Of a stretch of 64,000 bases of DNA, positions 11,411-22,340 are shown piece by piece. A program made the translations under genes and the position numbers. Location of the stretch: NCBI GenBank assembly GCA_027924585.1, contig BSBM01000007.1, positions 13,855,501 to 13,919,500 on the forward strand, written 5' to 3'. Every line of letters starts with the position of its first letter. Positions within the stretch are counted from its first letter, which is position 1. Below the pieces are notes generated by a model, which saw only the letters and a program-made list of their open reading frames with translations, ran no database searches and was not told the DNA's origin. Source of the DNA: Larix kaempferi. Its lineage: Eukaryota; Streptophyta; Pinopsida; Pinales; Pinaceae.

Positions 11411-11959
11411 GTGGGCATGAAGTCTGCAAATCGCTGTGAAACGGACGGGGGTTTGTGTGAAAGGGGCAAAGTAATGCAAATAATATCGGTGTGATCTGGT
11501 CGGCATGGGCGAAAGCAATAAAACACATGCCAGGATTCCATTGGCTCTATAGACGAGGAATCTATCAGAGGTGGAAGGTCACGCTTCTCGTTGATGAACG
11601 CCTACGACATAAAAATATTGAAAATAAAATTACATATGCATAATGCATGTTTCCATACATTTCCAGTCTATTAACCGAAGGCTAATATAAAAGTTTCAAA
11701 AAATAAAACCGTTCCAAAACAGTAAGCATATATGCCTTCGTCCAAACCATATAGGTCTATATGGCTAGAAAAATTTCAATCCTCTGTAGAAAATCATAAG
11801 CTTCGCACTGTAACCAAGTCCTTTCAAATAGTCCATAATAACAGGTCCACTATATAGCACGAAAAAACAAAAAAAATGTTGTTAGAACCACCATGTCTAC
11901 GAGGATTCATTCCCTGTGCATATGTCAATGGGCCAAACCATCACATGAAAGGATGTTGG
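11411..11959. other. Unassigned spacer
   Basis: Nothing recognisable. The 69-codon minus frame 11,319-11,528 overlaps the end of the tandem array and has no family features. Confidence 0.5.
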
Positions 11960-13330
11960 TAGGACTAAAAAATTGACTAATTTTGTGCTTCAAAAATCTT
12001 CCATTGTCCAAAGATTAAGAGCAGCTCATCCTTGGAAATTTTATCTGCAATGTCATCCCATTCCTTGTATACATGATGACATATATAAGAATCAAAACTG
12101 TCCAACATGGGATGCACCTCTTCTATCAAAGAAAGGTGAAACATATTTTTTCCATTTTTGAATTTTGTTTGTCGAGGTTATGACATTCATGGAATTCTTT
12201 GGCAAAACAATGCAAGAGTTTTAACACCATAATTTCTGCATAATTGTTTGTACCGCTTTCCAATCCCATTTGTAATTTGAAAAAAACAGAATCAGACAGG
12301 AAGAGTATGGCTCCACCACCACAGTTGTTGTTTTGTAATGCCCCATCAAAAAAGGCCCACGGGTGGTCCTTGTTTATTATCTGTTTTGTGATGCCCCATC
12401 AAAAAAGGACCATGGGTGGTCCTTGTTTATTATCTATTTCTTGACAACTCTACAATTGGGGTGTTCTTCTATTAAGAGAAATAAGACAAAATATCTAAAC
12501 TTCTGTTTGAGATAAGTTAAGGAACATATGGCTTATCTTGAAAACTGGCATGGTTCCTTGCAATACAAAGGCCCCAAATGATAATCAATGGTAATGCTCA
12601 AATAGTTGAAGTGTTTGGATTGGAAGACCAAGTCTTCCATACATCCTCCACATCTACCCCTTCCCATCCAATGTTCATATTCATTCTTCTTTTGGCCTTG
12701 TTCCAAGTATGGGTGGAGAATGGACAGGTTAGGAATAGATGGGTAACTATTTTAGCGACGTTCCTACATAAAGCACACCTACACGACCCTTCGATTGACC
12801 TTTTGGCCATTCTATACCCTGTCCGTACCTTTTTTGTTGGGGTGCACCACATAAATACCCTTGCTTTTTGAGGGCGTGTGGATTTCCAAAGACCCTTCCA
12901 CCACCACATAGTTTCTCCAACTTGAGGATTTGTTATCAACAATTGATAACCCAAATTTGGAGTATATCTCCATGTGGGGCATTGTTCCATATTATCTCAT
13001 CATACCTATCCGTTAATCGGACATGAGTTGCTCATAGAGTATTAAGAAAAATGTTCCAACTGTCCCTCAATGCGTCCGGGAGACACAATCTAGAACCTTC
13101 TTTCCAACCTTGACACCATATCAACATTGTTACTGGATCAACAATTTGGTTAAGATGGAAAAGACCTTGTTGGTGCAAGAGTTGAATGATTTGTTGAGGA
13201 AGACTGTGATTATTCTGACATCCCAGCCACGAATATACCCCAATACGCACACTTGAACCCCTACCAATTTTCCACGCAAGGCCTTCTTCGATAATTGAAA
13301 TAAAGTGAATAGTAGCCTTCCATTTGACTC
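11960..13330 (-). pseudogene. L1-like LINE fragment: RT tail, zinc-binding domain, RNase H
   Basis: Read on the minus strand, 13,250-13,032 resembles the post-RT linker region. Next, 12,990-12,598 is a clear reverse-transcriptase zinc-binding domain (MWWWKGLWKSTRPQKARVFMW, then CALCRNVAKIVTHLFLTCPF). From about 12,360 to 12,000 an RNase H follows (FFDGALQNNNCGGGAILFLS, then NNYAE). This RT / zinc-binding / RNase H order is that of plant L1-type LINEs. Several stops and frame changes separate the parts, so this is an old dead copy. The endonuclease and most of the RT are absent. Confidence 0.8.
12334..12437. repeat. 53-bp tandem duplication inside the LINE RNase H
   Basis: The stretch containing tgccccatcaaaaaaggccc and cttgtttattatct occurs twice in tandem with two or three differences. 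It duplicates the start of the RNase H domain (the FFDGA motif) on the minus strand and must have arisen after the LINE died. Confidence 0.75.
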
Positions 13331-13939
13331 ATACCCCTTTCCTTCTTTTATTTGGATTCCTTATCAAGCCTATTAATGATTCCAGAGAAATATATTTGTG
13401 AGTAACCACCTCAGTCCAGAGGCTATTTTTAGACATGAGCCTCCATCTGGATTTTGCAACTAGAGATTATATATATATATATATATATACTCGATCTAGA
13501 GGCTATTTTTAGACATGACCCTCCATATGGATTTTGCAACTAGAGATTATATATATATATATATATATATAGATATATATATAGGCGGGGGGGGGGGGTG
13601 GATCGCAATTTAAATGGTATGGGTTTGTATTAAAAAAATGCCTTAACAGATCTTTTAGTTAACGATAAAAAACAAAATTATTAAATATTAAGAAAATAGT
13701 TTTATTTTATTTTTATGAGTTTTAATTTTTTATCGATGATGATAGTTAACATCCATTGAGATCAAATTTGGTCTATTGGACCTTAAGAAATTGCTTTGTA
13801 TGTTGTAGTAAATTATTCATATGCTCAAAAAGCTTAGAAAGGGGCGTACCGAGGTCATCGTAGTTTTGACAACTTAGAAGAATAGAGATGTTAGTATTAT
13901 AATACAGATTAAGAAATTGCGATCTAATGTGGTTGTATG
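13331..13939. repeat. 80-bp duplication with (AT)n tracts and a 12-G run
   Basis: The segment 'gaggctatttttagacatga...gcaactagagattatatat' starts at 13,419 and again at 13,499. Each copy ends in an (AT)n tract, and the second is followed by a run of 12 G at about 13,587. The rest of the stretch (13,600-13,939) is AT-rich without recognisable features. Confidence 0.7.
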
Positions 13940-14945
13940 TATGACATTATAGGAGAAAGTGACTTTCATCCTCAACTCTACCGGGCTCACAAAGAGGGAA
14001 AATCCTATCCTCCCACAGTGTTTTGGGACTTGTCCAACTCAGTGTTTCACTACGAAGCTCATGAGAGTTCGTTCTTATTTTTGTCATGTTAGTTTTTTTC
14101 TTCAATCTAGTTAAAATAGAGAGATACTTTTGGTCTTCTAGATTAGGGTTAATAACTGCCTTGTAGTATCTTAGTTTCCTTTTAACCTCTAAATCCTTTT
14201 CACCCCACATTTCTCTTTAAACTTAGATGTAATAGTGTTTTTAATGTCATTGATATTTTGCAAAGTTGTATTTTTTGTCTATCCCCCAATGATTTAACTA
14301 GGTCATGTTATCTTTATGCCAACCTTTCTTGAGTTGCATATGGTCCCGACTAGATTTTAAAGCAATATTAGGGAGTCTCTAATCTCCTATGATATTTATC
14401 TTGCACTTGTACATCAAATACCTTGTCATAATGATGTTCTCTATAGGGGGAGGCCTATTTTTATAAGAATAATATGATAAAGCGTATTTCTTTTAATTAT
14501 GAGGTTATGTGTGATAAAATGCTTCTAGATTTTCTCAATCTTTCTCCAAGATTCTGTAGAGATGCTACACCCCCAAAATTCATAGCCATACAAGATAATA
14601 GGAGTGACGAGAATTTCAAGAGCAACTTATTTTTATCCCACATCATAAGGTGTGCTCAGTTACAGTTGTTCTCAAGACCAAAATAAGCTTTCCACCCTCC
14701 ATTAATCCTTTTCTCAATGCTATAGTTCCAATTGAGATTGTGATGAATATCGATTCTGAGATACTTATCGGAAGAAAACTCCTCCAATTTGTTATTTTCA
14801 TATATAAAGTTATCATAAGTGAGCTTCTTGGACTTGATAATAATTACTTTTGTTTTGTCAGTGTTAACAGTCATGCCCATGTTAGAGCATAAATCCTTCA
14901 GAGTTCTCAATTGCTTATCAAGGTGAGAGGGGCATCTTACCATAA
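13940..14945 (-). pseudogene. Second LINE fragment: RT palm/thumb and C-terminal region
   Basis: Minus frame 14,943-14,656 encodes LKDLCSNMGMTVNTDKTKV, then KYLRIDIHHNLNWNYSIEKR and GGWKAYFGLENN. That is the region just after the catalytic palm of a LINE reverse transcriptase (the NxxKT...LGxxI pattern). Homology continues with stops through about 14,300 to the 14,210-13,947 frame (KTLWEDRIFPLCEPGRVEDE), which resembles the C-terminal part with a Cys/His-type end. It comes from a LINE family different from the L1-like copies elsewhere in the window. Confidence 0.7.
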
Positions 14946-14957
14946 GGATGATGAAAA

Positions 14958-15000
14958 TTATCCTTCCTTAAAATATTATTATTATTTGAAGGAAGGATAA
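14958..15000. repeat. Short hairpin
   Basis: ttatccttccttaaaat and atttgaaggaaggataa form a near-perfect inverted repeat with an AT-rich loop. It sits at the edge of the LINE fragment and could be a miniature-element end or chance; no target duplication was recognised. Confidence 0.5.
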
Positions 15001-16855
15001 ATGTTTTAAGAAATTACTTTTATTTTTATTATTAATATTTTTGTTGAAATTGTAATTTTAGATTAATAAAATTATTATTTAATAGAAATTGCAATTTTGA
15101 ATTGATGAAATTATTTTTTTGGGTGTATAAATATATTGGCGAATCTTACTATTTTTAATTATTGAGAATAATATTTTTTATTTGTACAAGATTATTAATT
15201 TAAAAACATTAAAATGATGAAAAACTAAAATATAATCCATTCAAATCAATAATTAAGATAGAAAAATAAATTGAAATGTAGTTAGTAATCATTATTAATA
15301 AGAAATAATTAAATATATTAAATAAGAAAATGTGTATATCATATCATTTTTTAATAATGTGAATTGCACTAAAAGTAATTTTCGTGAGAATTTTTATGAA
15401 ATTTAATGTTTAGAAAAATACGTTTTATGTTAATATAACTAGTATATTTTACAATAAATAATTTTAAATTAATTTTAATTATTTTAAACATGGGTTTTGA
15501 ATTTCAAGTTTATATTAAATTGTGGTATTTTGAATTTGCTTTGTAATATAGGTATGTATGACATTTTATATGAAAGTGATTTTATTTTTAGTTTTTTTAG
15601 TATTACAAAAATGACAAATTATTTCATTCAAATATCCAATATTCCATTTCACTAATATTGAACTACTTAGAATTTGGTCTTATTTTTAGTAATGTTGATT
15701 TTCTCCTTTATACTTGAAACAAAGATATATTTTTTATATTGATTACATCCTTATAATATCTTAATTTTCTTTAATTTTATCCACTAATTCTTTATTACAC
15801 TACAACTTCTATTTAAATTTTCATATTATATATAGATACGATAAAGTATATCCAAGTTTTTAAATACACATCATGTGTAAAATAAAAAATATACACTTGA
15901 TCAATAATATTTAATTTTATGAAGTTGTATTATTTTGACATGTAAAATCATAAATGATGACTATTTTCATATATATATATATATATATTTTGTAACGTAC
16001 CTAAATTCACCATAAACAAACTATGTTACTGTAATATACTTTATAGATCTTAGCTATCACTCATTGCTTTAATCCAATATAAACAAAACTAAAACCTGCC
16101 ACTGATGTTGGATCCATAGTAAACATTTAAGCAAAATACTTTATGTCATTGATAAAATTATTAAGCACACACAAAATAAAATTTACTTACTTTAAAACAA
16201 ATGCGAAAAACACTTGGAGTCTTTCAGTTCCTCCCAACCATTGACGAAGACAACCACCCTTCTTGGCCAACTTCACCCCCGAGCTGGATCACCACCATGG
16301 ACCAATGAACTAGCTAAGAAAATATGAACGCAACACTCTTCCAAAGAGTCTGTAGCAGATCAAGTGATGGACTTTCAAAAAAGAGAGAAAAAATACTCAC
16401 TAGCTTCCCTCAACATAGAAACCATCTCTCCATGCACTACATAGCGTCATGTTCTTTCTTAGTGCATCAATATATAATTTTTTCCCAAGTCTTGTGCCAT
16501 TTAAGCAAATGTATTGATCCCTATAATTGTGGATCCGGTCAGTTTGCTGAGCTTTTGACTTGGATTTGATTGATACCAAATATATTGCTTGATATCCACT
16601 TGTTCATTGTCTCATGATGGTGTCCCCTCTTTCAATTGGTTGCTCCAAGTGTCTTATTTTTTATTAATAATAATCAAATAATATAATATTCACCCACATG
16701 AATGTGAGTATAGAGTTTTATAACTCTTTTACAAAATAATAATTGTTTGGAGAATATTTCTCAAGTAAAAACATTAAATCAAATACTTCAAAAGTCTCGG
16801 GGGTATTACTTTTCTCCCTCCCTTATTTTTAACACCTCCCTCGGTGTTCTTTATT
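15001..16855. other. AT-rich spacer
   Basis: No gene is recognised. The stretch is strongly AT-rich, with an (AT) tract near 15,971-15,990. The 81-codon plus frame at 16,324-16,569 has no family features. Confidence 0.5.
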
Positions 16856-16859
16856 CAAA

Positions 16860-17165
16860 GTCTTCTTTCTCATTCTGGAACATGGCATGATATGTTGCTT
16901 GCATACAATCATCCATTTCCCATGTTTCCTCCTCATGGATGAAGTACTTCCATAGCACTTTTATTTGAGAAGTGGCTTGGTTCTGCAACATAATCTCCTT
17001 TTTGTCTAGGATACGCAAAGGCTCCGTTTGGAACTCTCACTCGGGTTCTACCTAAATCACACCCAAATCGATGATATGAGTAACATCATGTATATATCAC
17101 GAAAAAAATTATGAACTTTTATAGAAGGAGGAAGTGCAAGCTAATAGGCTACCAGGGTATTTCAT
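16860..17165 (-). pseudogene. Chromodomain and integrase tail relic of a Ty3/Gypsy chromovirus
   Basis: Minus-strand reading of 17,055-16,880 gives EPLRILDKKEIMLQNQATSQ, then KVLWKYFIHEEETWEM and QATYHAMF. That is the chromodomain pattern at the end of chromovirus integrases (compare the relic at 40,747-40,944: EPLKILDKREVQLRRRTITQ). A TGA lies just before the start of this segment. DNA similarity to the 40.9-41.1 kb region continues to about 17,165 (ttatgaacttttata). Nothing more of the element is recognised. Confidence 0.7.
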
Positions 17166-18364
17166 ATCAGAAAACATGTAGTTTAATTCCAAAAACCTTA
17201 TCATGGAAATTTTTTAGACTCTTGAACTTATAACCTTTGCAAACTATTGGGTTAATTGTTTGCTAAATACTTGATCCTTGACCACAATGTAACCGTCATC
17301 AACTTTAATGCACTAATAATTGAAAGTGGTATATGTTCCATTGATAGCTCTACATAAACATGCATTGATTTCTTCAATTTACATCCAACATTATTTAGTA
17401 AGCCAATAATCCTTTAAGAAGTATAACAAGTTTACTTTTCCACATATTTGACAAAGAACTAAACAAGCTTGAATTAACTCCTTTCTAATATTGACAATAA
17501 GTACCAATTTTATAAATCTCGAGGGAAAATTATGGGTTATGCAAATTCTTCTAAAAGGTAATATTAACCACATGCTGCATAATTAATCCAGACAATTCCT
17601 CTTTCCTAAATACACAAATTATATTTAAGATCTCATTTATTTTTCCACCATAACATTCAAAACAATAATTTATAGTCAAGACTGCTTCAATCATAAAAGG
17701 GCTATTCTCTTCATTCAAATCACCATCTTAAGCAATACAATGAATACATCCATATATTATCTCTATAATCCAGAGTGGAATCTTACAAAAAATATGTATA
17801 ACTTAATTTACTAAAAATGTATTTATCTAATTTTTGAAGAAATTTGTGCTAAGATGTGACTGCAACCTTTGGATATTTATCTTCTACTTCCTGGATGTTG
17901 TTATTGTTCCTATTCCTTTTATAACCTGCACTTTACACAACCCATACGAGGTCTTCCAAAAACTTCAACATACCATATTTTTCAAATTCAATAAGAACAT
18001 AAGTAAGAATTTCTTTTGCAACGTACTATTGTTGATGTTCATGGAAAATATTCAAGTCTTTTTTCATTGACACTTGTGCTCTTATCACCATAAGACAACA
18101 AAAACACATACATACATGTGTATGATCATTTTTCAATTTAACAAAAATAATGCATAGGTAAAAAACAATTTACTTACCTTATGGAGGACCTTCCTTCATT
18201 TTCACTCTTGGACGATAATCATCTTAGCCATTCCTTAACTTCCTATAGAATTATCTTTCATTCATAGGTTAGTAGCGTTATATAAGATATTTTTGGGAAA
18301 CCAACCCCAAATTCGACATTCGCCCTCATCTTTGGATGAATTTCTCATTACCTACGGTAATATT
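17166..18364. other. AT-rich spacer
   Basis: No gene or repeat recognised. It may include diverged remains of the chromovirus relic next to it. Confidence 0.5.
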
Positions 18365-18380
18365 TGCATACATCATACTT

Positions 18381-18596
18381 TTTTTTTACTACGGGAATAA
18401 AAAAATGGAGTTGGGCTGTTACTCGGGTGAAACGGGGTCCAGGGATCCAATCTCGCTAACACTATAACCCTAGGTGCATCCACAGGTCCTGAACCATGGT
18501 GCATTGATAAGTTTGGGGGGATTCAAACATGTGACCTTCCATTTACAACTGATTACAACTTCTCATCTTTACCACTTGAGCTTCCCCCCACGAGAT
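18381..18596 (-). mobile_element. tRNA-derived SINE with 16-bp target-site duplication
   Basis: On the minus strand, from about 18,596, the sequence starts with a tRNA-like head. It has an A-box-like GCTCAAGTGGTAAAG and, about 45 bp later, a B-box-like ATGTTTGAATCC. A tRNA-unrelated body follows, ending in an A run (nine Ts on the plus strand at 18,379-18,387). The element is flanked by perfect direct repeats tgcatacatcatactt at 18,365-18,380 and 18,596-18,611. The duplication, A-tail and Pol III boxes together identify a SINE moved by LINE machinery. The perfect duplication argues for a relatively young insertion. Confidence 0.9.
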
Positions 18597-18611
18597 GCAT
18601 ACATCATACTT

Positions 18612-18905
18612 AACATTTAGGGAAACAATCAATTTACTTGGCATCTTTTTCCCCTATGTACCATTATTATACCATGGGGATGAAAGACTTTGACAACTCT
18701 TTGCTGAACACAAAATTCTCCCCTGATAATTTTCACCAAATTAAAAAGTGGTATTAAGGGCTTTAATCCTTTGAGATTACTCCTCTTTTGATTTCCAGTC
18801 AAAGGTTTTCACCCTCAAAAAACATCAAATAACATCTTGTTCCCGTGATGTTATTTTTAATTTAGTTTTCCTAAGTCTTTCCATTGATGATCACATGTGC
18901 TCTCT
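18612..18905. other. Spacer
   Basis: No feature recognised between the SINE and the 45-bp repeats. Confidence 0.5.
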
Positions 18906-19083
18906 CTTTTCCACTCAATCTTAGTTGGTTGAGTCCAGGAATTTTACTTTCTTTTCCACTCAAGCTCTCTTGCTTGAGTCCAGGAAATTACTTTCTTTTC
19001 CACTTGAGTTCTCTTGCTTGAGTCCAGGAAAATTACTTTCTTTTCCACTCAAGCTCTCTTGTTTGAGTCCAGGAAAATTACTT
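18906..19083. repeat. ~45-bp minisatellite, 4 copies, each with an internal hairpin
   Basis: Units start cttttccact at about 18,906, 18,951, 18,995 and 19,040. Each holds an inverted repeat such as actcaagc...gcttgagt around a 6-8 nt loop, followed by ccaggaa and an ATT-rich end. In unit 3 the stem keeps its shape although bases differ (acttgag...cttgagt), though less perfectly. Confidence 0.85.
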
Positions 19084-20980
19084 TAGCATGTTAGCTGGGA
19101 TGAATAATCAATTTTGTCACTTGGCATTTTTCCATCTCTATATTGTCTTTCCCCATTCATGGATCAATAATAATGACCATAGCATTTACTGTCAATCACA
19201 TCATTTAACTACTTGCAACACCTAAACTTGGTTCTCATCATGGCTTCATTAATTTTTAAGTCCTTTGAATATGTCACAACTTCAAAAGTAGTTAGTTACA
19301 ACAACATCATATTGTTATCATATCAATAATAATTTCACTTATCAACTTTTGATAAATTTCAAAATCAACTATATACCAATAATTATTGCATTTTGTATGC
19401 TTTGGTTTTTAACTATATCATCACTTATATATTCATTCTTAAACTTTGATCATAATTTGAACCTTTGCAATATTGTGATTTATAATCATCATATTCCTTA
19501 CATATTCTGTAATGAACTAATATCCCTTCAACCTGTTTTGTGCATGCATATCATTTCATATTTATTTCACTTACATACTTCTTCTATAACTGGATTACAA
19601 GACTATGGCACATGTCAACCAAACACTTTTACCTACAATCGTACGTGAAGAAATGGAAGTGTCCTCTCTTAGTATTAAAATTTAAGGGGAGACTTCTTTC
19701 ACAATAAAACATCAAAGATACTTGGAATCGTAGCCACAAATCCTATTTATCAATGTTCAATGTATGTTAATATCTCTAGTAAATATACATCACTATATTA
19801 ACACAATTATTCCATGCTAATGTATAAACATGCACATCAAAACTACATTTCTTTAGTGAGACACAATTTCCTTTTTAATAGGACACCTCACATTTGGTCA
19901 AGGAATATCATTAATGGTTATTTTAGACCACAAGAGATACCACTTAATCATCAATTTCATACTTTCTAAATATGCAATCAAATAAATTAAGGTCAAATGA
20001 AATGAACATATGTTGGCTAATGTTAACCTCAAACTAATATTTAGACAGTCATTAATGGCCACGTCGTTTCTTTTGAGGACACCATTTTTAGTACATGAAT
20101 CATAATATTCCCAATACACCCTGTATCTCATACACGTTTAAGACATAGACTTCTAACATTCTAGAAATGAAGCAATTTCATAAGAGTTCATTCAAACTAC
20201 TTAACATCATTCTAGCATCCATCTTGGTTCAGATACGTAAGTAGCATTACATTTTCACCTATGCACAAAATATGATGATATGATAAAGTTTCAATAACAT
20301 ACTTCTTATTATGTCTAGCATATTTCTTCAATTCAAGAACTTTATCCTATAATCAAAATTATAATCAAAATTATAAGATTGACAATCTAGTTAATCTACC
20401 TAGACTTATTATAAGAATGCAAGAACAACCTATATTTTATAGCATAGGTTAAATCTTTTAGTACCTACCCATTCACATGAAGTTGTTTTAGGTCATATGA
20501 ATATGATCATTGTTTTAACGTAACACTTTAATCACATAATACCATTTTAAAAGTATGTAATATTCTTAATGAACTAAAATTCTAACATAACATACTTATA
20601 TGTACATAGTCAAGCACATTATATTCCTAATATACCCAAAAATTCATAAATTGTTTTTTCCTTTCAAATAAACATAAGAAGCATTCTTCAATATATGAAA
20701 TACATCTTCTTCCATTATCTCTAACTACATTTATTATGTCATATAAATGAAATTCATACTCTTCCTCATAAATACAATATTATAAACATGAATCCATCCC
20801 TAAATTATACTCCATAATTTATAATGTGTAATTCTTTAAAAAAAAACTATAAGATCTAATTGGAAATCCTTTTTCCATTGAATAATATGCGTACACTCTA
20901 CTTCTTTTCATAATAAATATATAGTTGTCAAACAATAATATATCTATATCTTACACTTCTTTTTCCATAGAAATAAAACA
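19084..20980. other. AT-rich spacer
   Basis: No gene recognised. The 99-codon plus frame at 19,349-19,648 begins in AT-rich DNA and is hydrophobic, but it has no family signature, and I do not call it. Confidence 0.5.
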
Positions 20981-20984
20981 TACC

Positions 20985-21305
20985 CATTTACTCCTTTCGA
21001 AATAAAACATACCCATTTACTCCTTTCGAAATAAAAAAGAAGTAAAACATACTCTTGTACTCTTTTCGAAATACAATACACATAAAAATAACATACCCAT
21101 TTACTCCTTTCGAAAAAAAGCATACCCATTTACTCCGTTTGAAATAAAAAAGAAGTAAAACATACTCATGTACTCTTTTCGAAATACAATACACATAAAA
21201 ATAGGAAATTACTCTTTTCGAAATATAATACACATAAAAATAATCAATCACTCTTTTCGAAATACAATACACATATAAAGATAGGCAATTACTCTTTTAA
21301 AAATA
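20985..21305. repeat. Irregular minisatellite with ctcytttcgaaat motif, 9 occurrences
   Basis: The motif ctc(c/t)tttcgaaat recurs near 20,991, 21,020, 21,059, 21,104, 21,136, 21,172, 21,211, 21,251 and 21,292 at spacings of 29-45 bp. Linkers of two types alternate (aaaacatacccatttac and acaatacacataaaaata). Minus-strand frames through it give repeats like FERSKWVC and CISKRV, which I treat as by-products. Confidence 0.85.
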
Positions 21306-21773
21306 TAAAGTACACATATACAAATAGAAAAGGATAACCACGCTTACAAAACTAACATGGTATTAAGTATATTAAATTAAAAATCACACTATACCCACAA
21401 AATATAAACATAACATAAAAATGAACTCCACCTATGTTCCAAACACTGTGTGCATAACTCGACAGGAGCCTTCGTACGCTGCACGTGATACTACAAACTT
21501 TACCTACATAAATAAACAATAAGAAAAAATACACATAACAACCCATAACCCTTTTATTCCTTACCATTACATGACAATACAAATGATAAGGCTGGGACGA
21601 GCTTCGACACACAATTAGATTGCACGCTAAAGGCGTTGTAATCGCGGATTTTCTGATCGCCCACGCAATATCTGAAGAGGTTCGCCGAGCTAGATTGTAG
21701 ATCTCCTGTCGACACCTCGAGACTCCAAAACAACTTTGTTTTGAACCCAGGAAGTAACTCTGTAGCGTGGATT
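21306..21773. other. Spacer
   Basis: No feature recognised. The stretch 21,620-21,770 is richer in GC than its surroundings and shares nothing recognisable with the rest of the window. Confidence 0.5.
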
Positions 21774-22340
21774 CACAACAAGAAAATCAATTTTTTAGCA
21801 CCACAAGTTAACATCACAAGTTGTTTATGATGTTAAGGTGGTGGCATTAACACCACTTATATTTTGTGGTGTTAAGGTGGTGGTATTAGTACCACATATA
21901 TTTTGTGGTGTTAAGATGGTGTTAATGCTTATTGGAAATTATGTTTTTCCTCATGTATATTAAGAGAAATGCCATGTTGACAATTACCATAAAGTGGTGC
22001 TAACAATTATTTGTCACATGGACATGTACATGTATGATTTATTTATGAGGATTTTCACCATCAACAAAACCATTTCACAAATAATTTTTTTTCTAGATAA
22101 TTTAATTTAATTATTTATAATAAAAAAATATTCAAATAAATGATTAAGATTAATTTATGAATTTTTCACCACAACCACAACAAATTCAATTTCTTATTTT
22201 TACATTATTTAAACAAATAAATTCAAGCCATTTTATTTACTAGGCTTCACACCACGAGCACACCAAGTCCACAAATAACTATTTTGTAAATAATTCAATT
22301 AAATAATTCATTTTTAATATTATTTAAAAAATAAATACTT
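21774..22340 (+). mobile_element. CACTA-like miniature element, left end, with repeated hairpins
   Basis: It starts CACAACAAGAAAAT, close to the plant CACTA terminus CACTACAAGAAAA, followed by ttttttagcaccac, a layout matched in reverse at 39,990-40,043. Inside, units of the type aacaccacttatattttgtg and gtgttaag repeat and form small hairpins. A homologous block without this terminus lies at 25,905-26,455. No transposase and no opposite terminus are seen, so this is a fragment or a non-autonomous element. Confidence 0.5.

Noticed and set aside
19349-19648. 99-codon hydrophobic plus frame
   Set aside because: AT-rich codons give apparent membrane segments; no homology or neighbouring signals.
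20944-21272. 61- and 94-codon minus frames with FERSKWVC / CISKRV repeats
   Set aside because: By-product of the minisatellite; composition and repetition follow the DNA motif.
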